Source: an uncultured Ruminococcus sp. (GTDB taxonomy: Bacteria; Bacillota; Clostridia; Oscillospirales; Acutalibacteraceae). From it: a DNA stretch of 64,000 bases. Shown piece by piece: positions 17,200 to 26,706 of this stretch; positions within the stretch are counted from its first letter, which is position 1, and the number at the start of each line of letters is the position of its first letter. The notes under the pieces were generated by a model, which saw nothing but the letters and a program-made list of their open reading frames with translations, searched no databases and was not told the DNA's origin. The stretch is taken from NCBI GenBank assembly GCA_902785425.1, contig CACZYP010000009.1, forward strand, positions 1 to 64,000, in the 5' to 3' direction. The translations under genes were made by a program, and so were the position numbers.

Positions 17200-18510
17200 T
17201 TACGATGCACTGTCCTTTTTCTCTTCGTCAAGGCTCTTTATGATCTTCTCGTGATCGTACTCGATGTTTGCAGCTTCAAGACCGCTTACGCAGCCGTCTG
17301 TTATCGTGATCTTCGAGATAGTCTCGTCGCTTGGTGCGGTGAACATCAGCTCGCCCAACACATCTTCGAGGATCGCACGAAGTCCTCGTGCGCCCGTCTC
17401 CTGCTCGATTGCCTTCTGAGCGATGGCTCTGAGAGCCTCGTCGGTAAAGCGGAGCTTGATGTTATCCATCTCAAAGAGCTTCTTGTACTGCTTGATGATA
17501 GAGTTTTTCGGCTCGGTCAGGATAGACACAAGAGCTTCCTCATCGAGCGGCTTGAGCGAAGCGATAACGGGAAGTCTGCCCACAAGCTCGGGGATAAGGC
17601 CGAACTTTACAAGATCGTGAGCAACAACGTCCTGCATCCAGTCGGACTTGCGAAGCTCTTCCTTGCTGCGCACCTCTGCACCGAAGCCCATTGAAGAAGA
17701 GTGTCTTCTCTTCTCGATAACTTTATCAAGGCCGACAAATGCGCCGCCGCAGATGAAGAGAATGTTCTTTGTGTTGATCTTAAGATATTCAGACTGCGGA
17801 TGCTTTCTGCCGCCGTGTGGAGGAACGTTTGCTACCGTTCCCTCGATGATCTTAAGCAAAGCCTGCTGAACGCCCTCGCCGCTTACGTCTCTTGTAATGG
17901 AGGGGTTCTCGCTCTTTCTGCCGATCTTGTCGATCTCGTCGATATAGATAATGCCCTGCTCGGCTTTTTCTATGTCGTTGTCTGCTGCCTGGATAAGGCG
18001 CAGAAGAATGTTTTCAACGTCCTCGCCGACGTAGCCTGCCTCTGTAAGAGTTGTCGCATCAGCTATTGCAAACGGTACGTCAAGCGCCTTTGCAAGTGTG
18101 GAAGCAAGCAGAGTTTTTCCCACGCCCGTAGGGCCGAGAAGAACAACGTTGCTCTTGTCGATTATATCGCCGTCTTTCTCTTTAGACGTGATAAGTCTTT
18201 TATAGTGATTGTAAACGGCAACGCAGAGCGTTTTTTTCGCTTCGTCCTGCCCTACAACGTATTCGTCAAGGTATTTTTTCATCTCGGCAGGCTTTATGAG
18301 ATTAAAGTCAAGATCAGAGCTTTTAAGCTTGCCCTTGCCTCTGCCGAGCCTGGAGGCTGCGCCTCTCTCGTCGTCTAATATCGAGCTGCAAAGCGTGATG
18401 CAGTTGTCGCAGATGTAAACGTCGTTTCCTGCGATCATTCTCGAGACCTCGTCCTGCGACCTACCGCAGAACGAACATGTTATTCTTTTACCGTTGTTTC
18501 TGCTTGGCAT
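17200..18510 (-). CDS. clpX: ClpXP protease ATPase subunit ClpX
   Basis: AAA+ unfoldase that feeds substrates to ClpP. From the ATG at 18510 (AGGAG about 11 nt upstream) the protein has 436 residues. The N-terminal zinc-binding domain has CSFCGRSQ...[10 protein letters not shown]. Walker A is GPTGVGKT, Walker [14 protein letters not shown], and the RKH pore loop is visible in [10 protein letters not shown]. The C-terminal small domain ends [16 protein letters not shown]. It follows clpP by 76 bp; a short GC hairpin (CCCGGG arms, about 18547-18580) lies between them. A further in-frame ATG upstream lacks a good ribosome-binding site. Confidence 0.97.
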   Translation of the reverse strand: MPSRNNGKRITCSFCGRSQDEVSRMIAGNDVYICDNCITLCSSILDDERGAASRLGRGKGKLKSSDLDFNLIKPAEMKKYLDEYVVGQDEAKKTLCVAVYNHYKRLITSKEKDGDIIDKSNVVLLGPTGVGKTLLASTLAKALDVPFAIADATTLTEAGYVGEDVENILLRLIQAADNDIEKAEQGIIYIDEIDKIGRKSENPSITRDVSGEGVQQALLKIIEGTVANVPPHGGRKHPQSEYLKINTKNILFICGGAFVGLDKVIEKRRHSSSMGFGAEVRSKEELRKSDWMQDVVAHDLVKFGLIPELVGRLPVIASLKPLDEEALVSILTEPKNSIIKQYKKLFEMDNIKLRFTDEALRAIAQKAIEQETGARGLRAILEDVLGELMFTAPSDETISKITITDGCVSGLEAANIEYDHEKIIKSLDEEKKDSAS

Positions 18511-18586
18511 AGAATCATTTACTCCTATTATGAATAAAATCATTTATCCCGGGCAGACGCTCATGGTGCGCCGACCCGGGGTGTGA

Positions 18587-19168
18587 TTATCTGTGCTCGA
18601 TGATCTTATCGATAAGACCGTATTTGAGAGCCTCTTCGGCTGTCATCCAATTGTCACGGTCGGTGTCCTTTACTACTGTTTCGTAGGGCTGACCTGTGCG
18701 CTCGGAAAGTATCGTATTGAGCTTTTTCTTCGTCTGAATGATGTGCTTTGCAGCGATCTCGATCTCTGTAGCCTGACCCTTGGCACCGCCCAGAGGCTGG
18801 TGGATCATGATCTCGCTGTTGGGCAGAGAGTATCTCTTGCCCTTTGCGCCTGCTGCAAGAAGGAATGCGCCCATCGAAGCAGCCATACCCATGCAGATAG
18901 TGGAAACGTCGCACTTGATGTACTGCATCGTATCGAAGATCGACATTCCTGCCGTTACCGATCCGCCGGGGCTGTTGATGTAAAGGCTGATATCCTTGTC
19001 GGGATCCTGGCTTTCAAGGAAAAGCAGCTCTGCTACGATAACGCTTGCCGTTGCGTCGTTGACCTCGTCGGTAAGCATTACTATTCTGTCGTTCAGGAGG
19101 CGTGAATAAATGTCATAAGATCTTTCGCCTCGGCTTGTTTGTTCAACTACGTAAGGTACCAATGCCAT
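18587..19168 (-). CDS. clpP: ATP-dependent Clp protease proteolytic subunit ClpP
   Basis: Tetradecameric serine peptidase working with ClpX. 193 residues, the normal length, starting [25 protein letters not shown]... The catalytic triad is Ser98 (GMAASMGA), His123 (MIHQPLGG) and Asp172 (DTDRDNW). Between tig and clpX on the same strand. Confidence 0.98.
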   Translation of the reverse strand: MALVPYVVEQTSRGERSYDIYSRLLNDRIVMLTDEVNDATASVIVAELLFLESQDPDKDISLYINSPGGSVTAGMSIFDTMQYIKCDVSTICMGMAASMGAFLLAAGAKGKRYSLPNSEIMIHQPLGGAKGQATEIEIAAKHIIQTKKKLNTILSERTGQPYETVVKDTDRDNWMTAEEALKYGLIDKIIEHR

Positions 19169-19287
19169 TACTTTTCATATCCTTTCAAATTGTTTTCAAA
19201 GCTTCTCTTACCATTATAGGAAAAGCTTTCCGATATTATACACGGGCTGCCGAAAAGAATTCCGGCAGTCCGAACGTAAGCTCTATT

Positions 19288-19536
19288 TAATGGAAAATTG
19301 AAAATGGAAAATGGAAAATTGCGGAGTCGCTGCGCTCCTTTTTTGAATGTGGAATGTGGAAAGTGGAATGGCGAATGTCGGAAGCACTTCGTGCTTGATT
19401 TATATTAGTGTTTTTAGATTTGAGAATGCTCTCTCGGCAGCGAATGAAAGTATAGCATTACTATGACTAATACAAATCCAACTCGCCGCAGGCGAGTTCC
19501 TTCATTCCACTTTCCACTTTCGCCATTCCACATTTA
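19288..19536 (+). repeat. Family-1 element, composite arms (AAATGGA outer, AATGTGG inner)
   Basis: Left: AAATGGA heptads, then a GGAGTCGCTGCGCTCC hairpin, AATGTGG heptads and a GGAAGCACTTCGTGCTT hairpin. Core: TATATTAGT ... CTCGGCAGCGAATGAAAG ... GACTAATACAAATCC. Right: AACTCGCCGCAGGCGAGTT and inverted AATGTGG-type heptads. It occupies most of the 400-bp tig-clpP gap. Nothing else is seen there. Confidence 0.88.
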
Positions 19537-19573
19537 TTAAAAATGTTAGTCTGCAATAAAAGGCAGAGCAGAA

Positions 19574-20857
19574 TTACTTAATTACAGCAGTTTCCTTAAC
19601 GAGCTTCATAGCCTTGTCAACTGCAACGTCCTTCTTGATGTCCTCGGCGGGGATGATGCTCTTTACTTTCTCAAGATCCATCTTGTACATGTCAGCGAGC
19701 TTCTGGAACTCTTCGTTTGTCTCTTCCTCTGTAGGATCAACGTTCTCGATCTCTGCGATCTTCTCAAGTGCGAGTCTGAGTTTTACCTGCTTCTCTGCTG
19801 TCTCTGCATACTGCTCTCTGAGAACGTCCTCTGTCATGCCTGTGTACTGCATGTATGTCTGGAGATCAAGACCCTGCTGACGCAGACGCATTTCCATATC
19901 CTTGAGCATGTCTGTTACTCTGTTGTCGAACATTGCCTGCGGGATCTCACCCTCGACCTTCTCTGCAAGAGCGTCTGCAAGCTTGTTGGAGATGTCGTTC
20001 TCTCTTGCCTTCTTAAGATCCTCTTCAAGATCCTTTGCGACCTCTGCCTTGTACTCCTCAACTGTCTGAGAATCTGCGCTTACGTCCTGAACGAACTCAT
20101 CGTTGAGCTCGGGGAGGATCCTTGCCTTGATCTCGTGGAGCTTTACCTTGAATACAGCCGGAGCGCCTGCAAGTTCGGGAACCTGATACTCCTCGGGGAA
20201 TGTTACGTTTACATCGAACTCATCGCCTGTGTTGTGGCCGATGATCTGATCCTCAAAACCGGGGATAAAGCTGCCGCTGCCGATAACGAGGCTGTACATC
20301 TCGCCCTTGCCGCCCTCAAAAGCTTCGCCGTCCTTGAAGCCCTCGAAGTCGATAACTGCTGTATCGTCCTTCTCAACAGCTCTGTCTGTGATTGTTTCGA
20401 GAGAGCTTGCTCTCTTGCGTGCCTTTTCGATCTCTTCGTTGATCTTCTCCTCTGTTACCTCATCGGAAACAGCCTCGATCTCGATGCCCTTGTAACCGTC
20501 GATCGTTACCTCGGGGTATGTTGTGAGCTGAACCTTGAATGTGAAGCCGTCCTCGGAAACTTCAACAACGTCGAGATTAACCTTATCGGGAACCGTGCGG
20601 AGATTCTTCTCGTTAACTGCCTCTTCAACAGCCTCGGGGTAAACCTCTCTCATTGCGTCCTCATAGAATACCTCTTTGCCGTACATCTTCTCAACAACTG
20701 CACGGGGAGCCTTGCCCTTTCTGAAGCCGGGGATATTGATGTTCTTTACCTGCTGTCTGTAGACCTTTTCAATAGCCTTCTTGAATGTTGCGCCGTCAAC
20801 AGCGATCTCAAGCTCAACCTTATTCGTGTCGATCTTGTTCATGTTTTTGATTTCCAT
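19574..20857 (-). CDS. tig: Trigger factor (ribosome-associated chaperone)
   Basis: Ribosome-bound chaperone and FKBP-type prolyl isomerase that meets nascent chains at the tunnel exit. 427 residues in the usual three parts: N-terminal ribosome-binding domain with the signature GFRKGKAPRAVVEKMYG (about residues 41-57), FKBP domain (about 150-240: DTAVIDFEGFKDGEAFEGGKG, GSGSFIPGFEDQIIG), and a helical C-terminal chaperone arm. AGGAGG lies 9 nt before the ATG. It heads the tig-clpP-clpX-lon-ysxC series. Confidence 0.97.
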   Translation of the reverse strand: MEIKNMNKIDTNKVELEIAVDGATFKKAIEKVYRQQVKNINIPGFRKGKAPRAVVEKMYGKEVFYEDAMREVYPEAVEEAVNEKNLRTVPDKVNLDVVEVSEDGFTFKVQLTTYPEVTIDGYKGIEIEAVSDEVTEEKINEEIEKARKRASSLETITDRAVEKDDTAVIDFEGFKDGEAFEGGKGEMYSLVIGSGSFIPGFEDQIIGHNTGDEFDVNVTFPEEYQVPELAGAPAVFKVKLHEIKARILPELNDEFVQDVSADSQTVEEYKAEVAKDLEEDLKKARENDISNKLADALAEKVEGEIPQAMFDNRVTDMLKDMEMRLRQQGLDLQTYMQYTGMTEDVLREQYAETAEKQVKLRLALEKIAEIENVDPTEEETNEEFQKLADMYKMDLEKVKSIIPAEDIKKDVAVDKAMKLVKETAVIK

Positions 20858-20951
20858 TATGATGTTCCTCCTGCAAAATGAGCTGTCACCATTCAGCCCT
20901 TGTGTAATAATTATAAGGCTGTATCAACCGACAGCCTGCGTTAACCATGTA

Positions 20952-20980
20952 ATTATATCATAAAAGCGTGAATAAATCCA
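20952..20980 (-). promoter_or_regulatory. Possible tig promoter
   Basis: TGGATT, 17-nt spacer, TATAAT on the minus strand, about 100 bp ahead of tig. The -10 is perfect and the -35 weak. The leader contains a small GGCTGT/ACAGCC hairpin followed by TTATAATTATT, of unknown role. Confidence 0.4.
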
Positions 20981-21012
20981 GTGGTTTTATGAATTTATTG
21001 TAAACAATAAGT

Positions 21013-21184
21013 TCAATGGACAATTGACAATGGATAATTGACAATTGCGGAACTCGCCTGCGGTGAGTTGGATCGTATCAGCTTTCGCAAAGCCATACTT
21101 TATTCGCTATTAAAAAACACTAATATAAAATCAGGAGCGAAGCGACTCCGCAATTTTCCATTTTCAATTTTCCATTTTCAATTT
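21013..21184 (-). repeat. Family-1 element with mixed arms
   Basis: The left arm is CAATTGA-type and the right arm AAATGGA-type. The left hairpin AACTCGCCTGCGGTGAGTT has a G:T-compatible change, and the right hairpin is GGAGCGAAGCGACTCC. The core reads as the complement of the canonical core. It ends at the stop codon of the phosphoesterase gene. Confidence 0.82.
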
Positions 21185-21872
21185 ACGTAATCGGTATCGG
21201 CTTAAACTGTGTATAATCACACGAGATAAGATGAAAGTCTATCCCTTTATAAAGCCCCGTTACTGCGTGGGCGTGGTTCTTTTTGCCGTGAAGATGGCCG
21301 TAGTAGCAGCGCTTTATGCCGCACTCCGTCAGCACGTTCATTATTTCCGCACATTCTCTGCCGCCCTGAACGGGAGGATAATGCAGAAAAGCTACAGCCT
21401 CTCCGCCGAGCCTTTGCGCTTCCGATATTGATGCTCTGAGCCTGCCTGCTTCACGGGCGATCACCTTTTCATCGTGCGCCTCGTGAGCGTCAAAAAACCA
21501 GCCACGAGTGCCGCATACCGAGATATCACCTATGCGGTAAGCATTGTTGAACAGAAACGAGATCGTACTTATCCCGTTCTCCGCCAGAAAGCGATCCATC
21601 TTCGTTTTTGTCTCCCACCAATAGTCGTGGTTGCCTTTGAGAATGATCTTCTTCCCCGGCAGCTCGTCGATAAACTTAAAGTCGGGCAGAGCTTCGCCAA
21701 GATCCATGCCCCATGATATATCGCCTGCGAGAACGACAGTGTCGCTCTCGCAAACGACAGACAGCCAGTTTTCCTTTATCTTTGAAACGTGATCGTTCCA
21801 GCCGCTGAAAATATCCATCGGCTTATCTACGCCGTGCGACAAATGAGGGTCGCCCAGAACATACAGCGGCAT
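21183..21872 (-). CDS. Calcineurin-like metallophosphoesterase
   Basis: Small (229 residues) dinuclear-metal phosphoesterase. The metal-binding motifs are visible in order: GDPHLS near residue 7, AGDISW, LKGNHDYWW and GHLHG near the C-terminus. No signal peptide or membrane span, so cytoplasmic. Its start overlaps the thrC stop (TGATG), so the two are translationally coupled, though no functional link with threonine synthesis is known. The substrate cannot be told from sequence. Confidence 0.9.
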   Translation of the reverse strand: MPLYVLGDPHLSHGVDKPMDIFSGWNDHVSKIKENWLSVVCESDTVVLAGDISWGMDLGEALPDFKFIDELPGKKIILKGNHDYWWETKTKMDRFLAENGISTISFLFNNAYRIGDISVCGTRGWFFDAHEAHDEKVIAREAGRLRASISEAQRLGGEAVAFLHYPPVQGGRECAEIMNVLTECGIKRCYYGHLHGKKNHAHAVTGLYKGIDFHLISCDYTQFKPIPIT

Positions 21873-23377
21873 CAGTTTACACCCAGTGTAGACAGAACGA
21901 AGTCTGCCATCTCCTCTTTTGCACGAACGCTTGTGAAGCGTGTCTCCTTCGTTTTAAGAGCAGCAAGCGGTGCAGGAACTTCCGTAGAAGTTTTCTCGCT
22001 GAGCATGTCTACCATAGCGAACTCGTCCTCGGGAAGAGCTTCGCCGTTTACGATAGACGAAAGAACAGCCTCGCTGAACTTGTAGGGGCTTGCTGTGGAG
22101 TCGATAACAGTCGGGGTCTTGTCGCCTGTCTGCTCAACGTAATCCTTGTATACGCTTACAGCAACAGCTGTGTGAGTATCGCAAAGGTAGCCGTACTTGT
22201 TGAAGAACTCGCCGATGATCTCTCTTGTCTTTTCCTCGGAGCAGAAGCCGCCGACAAAGATATCCTTGATCTTAGCCTTTGTAGCATCGTCAACGCTGTA
22301 TGCGCCCTTTGTTTTGAGAGCTGTCATCCATTCTTTTACCTGAGCGTCGTTCTTCTCTGTCATGTGATAGAGGAAACGCTCAAGGTTAGAGGAAACGAGG
22401 ATATCCATAGAGGGCGAGATCGTAGCGTAGAAGCTGCGGTTCTTGTCGTATGTACCGGTAGAGATAAAGTCTGTGAGAACGTTGTTAGAGTTCGATGCGC
22501 AGATGAACTTGTTGATCGGCAGACCCATTCTGAACGCATAGTAAGCTGCGAGGATATTGCCGAAGTTACCTGTCGGAACAGCAACGTTGATCTTGTCGCC
22601 GAGCTTGATCTTGCCTGCGTTTACCATATCGCTGTAAGCGGAGAAGTAGTAAACGATCTGCGGAAGAAGTCTGCCCCAGTTGATGGAGTTAGCCGACGAG
22701 AAGAGGTAGCCGTTATCGTTGAGCTTCTTAACAAGCTCGGGGTCTGTGAAGATACGCTTAACGCCTGTCTGAGCGTCGTCAAAGTTGCCCTTGATAGCGC
22801 AAACGGAAACGTTCTTGCCCTCCTGAGTGTTCATCTGTCTCTTCTGCATGGGGCTTACGCCGTCAACGGGATAGAACACCATGATCTTTGTGCCGTCAAC
22901 GTCCTTGAAGCCTTCGAGAGCAGCCTTGCCCGTGTCGCCGGAAGTAGCAACGAGGATAACTGCCTCTTTATCTGTAGTTTTTTTAAGCGACTTTGTAAGC
23001 AGATGCGGAAGTATCTGGAGCGCCATATCCTTAAAAGCGGACGTCGGGCCGTGCCACAGTTCGAGGATATTCATGTCGATATCGCCGAATTTCTGATAGG
23101 AAAGCGGAGCGGGATTCTCGCCGCCGAACTTCTCCTTTGTATATGCCTTATCAACGCACTCATTGATCTCATCTGCTGTGAAATCATCAAGGTAGTCGGC
23201 AAGGATCTTCTTCGCTCTGCCTCTGTAATCGAGCTTTGTAAGAGCTTCGATCTCGCTCATACCATACTGCGGTATCTCCATAGGAACGAAAAGACCGCCG
23301 TCGGTGGAAATGCCCTGAGCGATCGCCTGCGAAGCAGAAACGACAATATTTTTATCTGTGGTACTGTTGTATCTCAT
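21872..23377 (-). CDS. thrC: Threonine synthase
   Basis: PLP enzyme converting O-phosphohomoserine to threonine. 501 residues, the long form also seen in Proteobacteria and yeast. The N-terminus MRYNSTTDKNIVVSASQAIAQG and the PLP-lysine segment HGPTSAFKDMALQ are clear, with ATSGDTGKAALEG as the phosphate-binding loop. The ATG at 23377 has AAAGGG 8 nt upstream; longer in-frame starts fall inside the promoter. A near-consensus promoter lies 58 bp upstream. The leader is too short for a T-box. Confidence 0.97.
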   Translation of the reverse strand: MRYNSTTDKNIVVSASQAIAQGISTDGGLFVPMEIPQYGMSEIEALTKLDYRGRAKKILADYLDDFTADEINECVDKAYTKEKFGGENPAPLSYQKFGDIDMNILELWHGPTSAFKDMALQILPHLLTKSLKKTTDKEAVILVATSGDTGKAALEGFKDVDGTKIMVFYPVDGVSPMQKRQMNTQEGKNVSVCAIKGNFDDAQTGVKRIFTDPELVKKLNDNGYLFSSANSINWGRLLPQIVYYFSAYSDMVNAGKIKLGDKINVAVPTGNFGNILAAYYAFRMGLPINKFICASNSNNVLTDFISTGTYDKNRSFYATISPSMDILVSSNLERFLYHMTEKNDAQVKEWMTALKTKGAYSVDDATKAKIKDIFVGGFCSEEKTREIIGEFFNKYGYLCDTHTAVAVSVYKDYVEQTGDKTPTVIDSTASPYKFSEAVLSSIVNGEALPEDEFAMVDMLSEKTSTEVPAPLAALKTKETRFTSVRAKEEMADFVLSTLGVN

Positions 23378-23434
23378 ATCAACAACCCTTTCATATAAAT
23401 AAGTAAGCGCAAATTGCGCAGATACACACAATGT

Positions 23435-23463
23435 ATTGTACACTATATCACGGGAATTGTCAA
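23435..23463 (-). promoter_or_regulatory. thrC promoter
   Basis: TTGACA, 17-nt spacer, TACAAT on the minus strand. The short leader contains a small GCGCAA/TTGCGC palindrome. Confidence 0.8.
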
Positions 23464-23694
23464 TCGGGATTTTGACGATAGAGGGTTTAATATTGTTGAT
23501 CTGTTTTTTGGCGGTTGTGTTTTTTATCACAAAAGGTATTATAACCGTGTTTATAAACTGTAATTATTAACAATTGCGGAAATTTAAATAATATGATATT
23601 ATATAAACATTCCTGTAACAAAATTTATTATAGTGTATAAAAACTGTATATTGTACACTCAGACCGGTCTGTTACCGGAATGAAAGGAGTTTTT

Positions 23695-23781
23695 ATGAAA
23701 AAACAATTCACAACAAAATGCCTCGCTGCTTTCTCTGCGGTGTGTATTCTCGCAGGTGCGGCAGCAATGCCCGGTAAGTAA
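23695..23781 (+). pseudogene. Orphan signal-peptide ORF (28 codons)
   Basis: A complete ATG-to-TAA reading frame with a strong ribosome-binding site (AAAGGAG, 5-nt spacing) encodes MKKQFTTKCLAAFSAVCILA followed by GAAAMPGK. This is a textbook Sec signal peptide with a plausible cleavage site and almost nothing after it. It could be the 5' remnant of a deleted secreted-protein gene, or a small secreted or membrane peptide. The unknown lipoprotein gene starts 39 bp later on the same strand. Confidence 0.45.
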
Positions 23782-23820
23782 CGTTGTTCTTTTAAATTTT
23801 TTCTCTGTCAGGAGCAAAAC

Positions 23821-25056
23821 ATGAAACGTTTTTTTATAGCCTTATGCATCGCAGTGATCCTCTTTTCCCTCACAAGTTGCCAATTTGCTTATTATGTTGC
23901 AGAAGATATCGAATGGGGACTTGATAATACAAAAGCAGTGATCTATAACGAATCAAAAACAGAGATCGGTCAGATAAAGATACATTCATCTGAAGCAATT
24001 TTATCAGACAAAATAGTTTATTCAAAACGCCCCGGCGGTTTAGCCAAATACAGCAGTACGTTCGACTATTATTGTTTTGACCTGAAAACGAATGAAAGCG
24101 AATATCTCGGAACGATAAAAAACGTATACGGTTCTTTGGCACATCAAGAACTCTGCTATAACGAACATGTTTATATATTGATAGCTCTCGGAGAACCGAG
24201 CAAAGATGAAATATACGAATACGCCGTTTTCGATATTGACCTTGAAAACAAAGAAATAAACAAGATACACAGCACAAAAGAAGGTCATATTTATGACACT
24301 TTATCTATCGTAAACGGAAAGCTTCTCATATCTCACCTGAACGGAGTTGAATCTTGTTCTGTCGTTGAATATAATATCGAAACTGGCGAAGAAAGAACAG
24401 TCATAACCTCGGACTGCAAAACAAGAAATGTAATACGCACCACCTGCAGCGATAATGAACACGTATATGTGCTCAGAGTTTTGTACAGCGAAGACCGCAC
24501 CGACAATAAGCTGTTTCTTGATACATACGATCTTGATTATAAGCTTTTAAGCTCCGTTGATCTTAAAGACATATTTGATCCCGAGGATCAACTGGAATTC
24601 GATCAGACCGATCAGATAGTTTGTAATTTTTTGATTTCAAACGGTTATATGCTTTACGACAACCGCAGCACAGCTCGTTTTCTCGGAAAGATCGAAAACG
24701 GCTCGGTAAAGAGTATCATCAGAGATCCTTCCGGACTTGTAGACAGCGCCTATAACGTCTATAAAGACGACAGATACTTTATGCTTGCAAAGCTCGGTTA
24801 TAACGAAAGCGCCGATAAACTTGTCTTATTCGACACAGAAAGCGGCTCTTTAAAAATTTGCGAACCGGATATAAGCGAAGAAAACTACTATCTCTGCTCC
24901 GTTCACAAAACACCGGACGGTCTTATCATGTTTGACATGCTGCCGGATAATGAACCCGAACTTGAAGGGCTGCCTATCAAATGGTATATTTTCAATGAAT
25001 CCGACCTTGATTTCAAAGACATAGACGCACAAGACCTCGAAGCGGAGCTTCAATAA
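23821..25056 (+). CDS. Uncharacterised lipoprotein, possible beta-propeller
   Basis: 411 residues with a lipoprotein signal (MKRFFIALCIAVILFSLTSC, lipobox LTSC). I do not recognise the family. After the lipobox the sequence is rich in beta-strand-like segments with recurring patterns of the type YNIETGEERTVI, FDLKTNESEYLG, FDTESGSLKICEP and YDLDYKLLSSVDL, spaced roughly 50-60 residues apart, which suggests a surface beta-propeller. Codon usage and base composition look somewhat more AT-rich than the neighbours. AGGAG lies 6 nt upstream of the ATG. A terminator shared with the opposing queF follows immediately, so it is a single-gene unit, possibly with the 28-codon ORF upstream. Confidence 0.7.
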   Translation: MKRFFIALCIAVILFSLTSCQFAYYVAEDIEWGLDNTKAVIYNESKTEIGQIKIHSSEAILSDKIVYSKRPGGLAKYSSTFDYYCFDLKTNESEYLGTIKNVYGSLAHQELCYNEHVYILIALGEPSKDEIYEYAVFDIDLENKEINKIHSTKEGHIYDTLSIVNGKLLISHLNGVESCSVVEYNIETGEERTVITSDCKTRNVIRTTCSDNEHVYVLRVLYSEDRTDNKLFLDTYDLDYKLLSSVDLKDIFDPEDQLEFDQTDQIVCNFLISNGYMLYDNRSTARFLGKIENGSVKSIIRDPSGLVDSAYNVYKDDRYFMLAKLGYNESADKLVLFDTESGSLKICEPDISEENYYLCSVHKTPDGLIMFDMLPDNEPELEGLPIKWYIFNESDLDFKDIDAQDLEAELQ

Positions 25057-25060
25057 GACA

Positions 25061-25094
25061 AAAAACCGGACAGTCCGCCGACTGTCCGGTTTTG
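25061..25094. terminator. Bidirectional terminator between the unknown lipoprotein gene and queF
   Basis: CCGGACAGTC and GACTGTCCGG form a 10-bp stem with a 4-nt loop, with an A-run on the left and T-run on the right. The U-tract is longer for the minus strand (queF side). Confidence 0.88.
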
Positions 25095-25102
25095 CTTGCT
25101 TT

Positions 25103-25591
25103 TTATCTGTTGTCTATCTTCTCCGGATACATGTCATGCTGCGAAAGTCTCTGCCATGCCATCTCTTCCCACTTCGTACCCTTGCGGCCGTAGTTGCAGT
25201 ACGGGTCTATCGACAGTCCGCCTCTCGGCAGGAACTTGCCCCAGACCTCTATGTACTTCGGGTCCATCAGCTTTATAAGGTCTTTCATGATGATGTTCAT
25301 GCAGTCCTCGTGGAAATCGCCGTGATTCCGAAAACTGAAAAGATAAAGCTTCAAAGACTTGCTTTCTACCATCTTCTCGCCCGGAACGTATGAGATATAT
25401 ACAGTCGCAAAGTCAGGCTGTCCCGTTATAGGACAAAGGCTCGTGAATTCCGGGCAGTTGAATTTTACAAAGTAGTCGTTGCCGGGGTGCTTGTTCGGGA
25501 AGCATTCAAGCAGCGAAGGGTCGTAGTCAAAGCCGTAGTTCGTCTTTTTGCCGAGCGCCTTAACGCTTCCGAGTTCGTTTTCATTTCTCAT
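25103..25591 (-). CDS. queF: NADPH-dependent 7-cyano-7-deazaguanine reductase QueF
   Basis: Reduces the nitrile of preQ0 to the amine of preQ1 in queuosine synthesis. 162 residues of the short (YkvM-like) type, with the nitrile-reacting Cys in [20 protein letters not shown] and the NADPH motif [22 protein letters not shown]. It ends [11 protein letters not shown], as in close homologues. The ATG at 25591 is preferred over an upstream GTG because GGAG lies 8 nt before it. It overlaps the end of queC and is the last gene of the operon. Confidence 0.97.
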   Translation of the reverse strand: MRNENELGSVKALGKKTNYGFDYDPSLLECFPNKHPGNDYFVKFNCPEFTSLCPITGQPDFATVYISYVPGEKMVESKSLKLYLFSFRNHGDFHEDCMNIIMKDLIKLMDPKYIEVWGKFLPRGGLSIDPYCNYGRKGTKWEEMAWQRLSQHDMYPEKIDNR

Positions 25592-26285
25592 CTTGCTCAC
25601 TCCAATATTTTATGGCAGGGTCTGCTGCATCGTTCAAAGCAAAAGCCTTTGCTCTGTCTATACATGTGCCGCATTTGCCGCACGGGCGGCCGCCTGCTTC
25701 GTAACAGCTCCATGTGTACTGATAAGGAACGTTAAGCTCCAGTCCTTTTTTTACTACGTCTGCTTTTGAAAGACCTACAAACGGCGCATATATTTTGAGC
25801 TGCTCGCCGCTTCCCAAAAATATCGCTCTGCCCATAGCTTCGTTGAAAGCTTCCGAGCAGTCGGGGTACGCATTGCCTGCCGCATCGTCGCCGTGAACGC
25901 CGTACCATATCTCTGTGCAGCCGTTTGAAAGCGCAGCGCTTGCGGCAGCAGAGAGAAAAAGACCGTTTCTGAAAGGCACATACGTTGTAACGGGCTTGCC
26001 GTTCGTCTTTTTAAGCTGCTCGGCGTAGCTCTCTTTCGGTATCTCACCGTCGGACGTTTCGAGCAGAACGCAGTCAGAGCCTGCGAAGATCTCTTTTAAA
26101 TTGAGAGTCATATACTTCACGCCGTAATACCCGGCTATCTTTTTAGCCATAGCAAGCTCTTTGACGTGCTTCTGACCGTAATTTGCAGAGAGAGCCATAA
26201 CATTCTCCGCACCGTATTTATCTATTGCCATAGCAAGGCAGGTGGTAGAATCCACCCCGCCGCTGAAAAGTACAAGGGCCTTCAT
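25581..26285 (-). CDS. queC: 7-cyano-7-deazaguanine synthase QueC
   Basis: ATP-dependent conversion of 7-carboxy-7-deazaguanine and ammonia to preQ0. 234 residues. The PP-loop is [17 protein letters not shown], followed by [14 protein letters not shown] and the C-terminal zinc-binding cysteines [22 protein letters not shown] lies 7 nt upstream of the start. It is separated from folE by a tandemly duplicated repeat but remains on the same strand as the que operon. Confidence 0.98.
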   Translation of the reverse strand: MKALVLFSGGVDSTTCLAMAIDKYGAENVMALSANYGQKHVKELAMAKKIAGYYGVKYMTLNLKEIFAGSDCVLLETSDGEIPKESYAEQLKKTNGKPVTTYVPFRNGLFLSAAASAALSNGCTEIWYGVHGDDAAGNAYPDCSEAFNEAMGRAIFLGSGEQLKIYAPFVGLSKADVVKKGLELNVPYQYTWSCYEAGGRPCGKCGTCIDRAKAFALNDAADPAIKYWSEQDEK

Positions 26286-26338
26286 GTTGTTTCTCCTTTT
26301 CTTTGAGACTGATCAACTGAATCGGTATAGCCGATTAA

Positions 26339-26512
26339 TAATTGACAATTGACAATGGATAATGGACAATTATTGAGTCGCTCCGCTCCTGATTTTATAT
26401 TAGTGTTTTCTGACTTAATAGTTATCTCACGGCAGCAAATGAAGTATGGATTTGCGATAGCTAATACAAATCAACTCGGCGAAGCCGAGTTCCGCAATTG
26501 TCCATTGTCAAT
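26339..26512 (+). repeat. Family-1 element, tandem copy A
   Basis: CAATTGA-type arms, GAGTCGCTCCGCTCC hairpin, TATATTAGT...GCTAATACAAATC inner arms, GGCAGCAAATGAAG core and AACTCGGCGAAGCCGAGTT hairpin. It is followed head-to-tail by a near-identical copy at a 163-bp period. Confidence 0.9.
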
Positions 26513-26687
26513 TGACAATGGATAATGGACAATTATTGAGTCGCTCCGCTCCTGATTTTATATTAGTGTTTTCTGACTTAATAGTTATCTCACGGCAGCG
26601 AATGAAGTATGGATTTGCGATAGCTAATACAAATCAACTCGGCGAAGCCGAGTTCCGCAATTGTCCATTGTCAATTGTCAATTTTCA
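26513..26687 (+). repeat. Family-1 element, tandem copy B
   Basis: It differs from copy A at one visible core position (GGCAGCGAATG against GGCAGCAAATG), so the duplication is recent. The two copies share one arm. Together they fill the 420-bp folE-queC gap. Confidence 0.9.
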
Positions 26688-26706
26688 ATTTGAATAAAGC
26701 TTTGCT

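Noticed and set aside
23378..23430. T-box riboswitch for threonine ahead of thrC
   Set aside because: The leader from the predicted start is only about 50 nt, and no specifier loop or T-box sequence is seen.
26339..26687. Repeated palindromic sequence as a CRISPR array
   Set aside because: Only two direct copies, a 163-bp period with no unique spacers of constant length, and no cas genes in the window.
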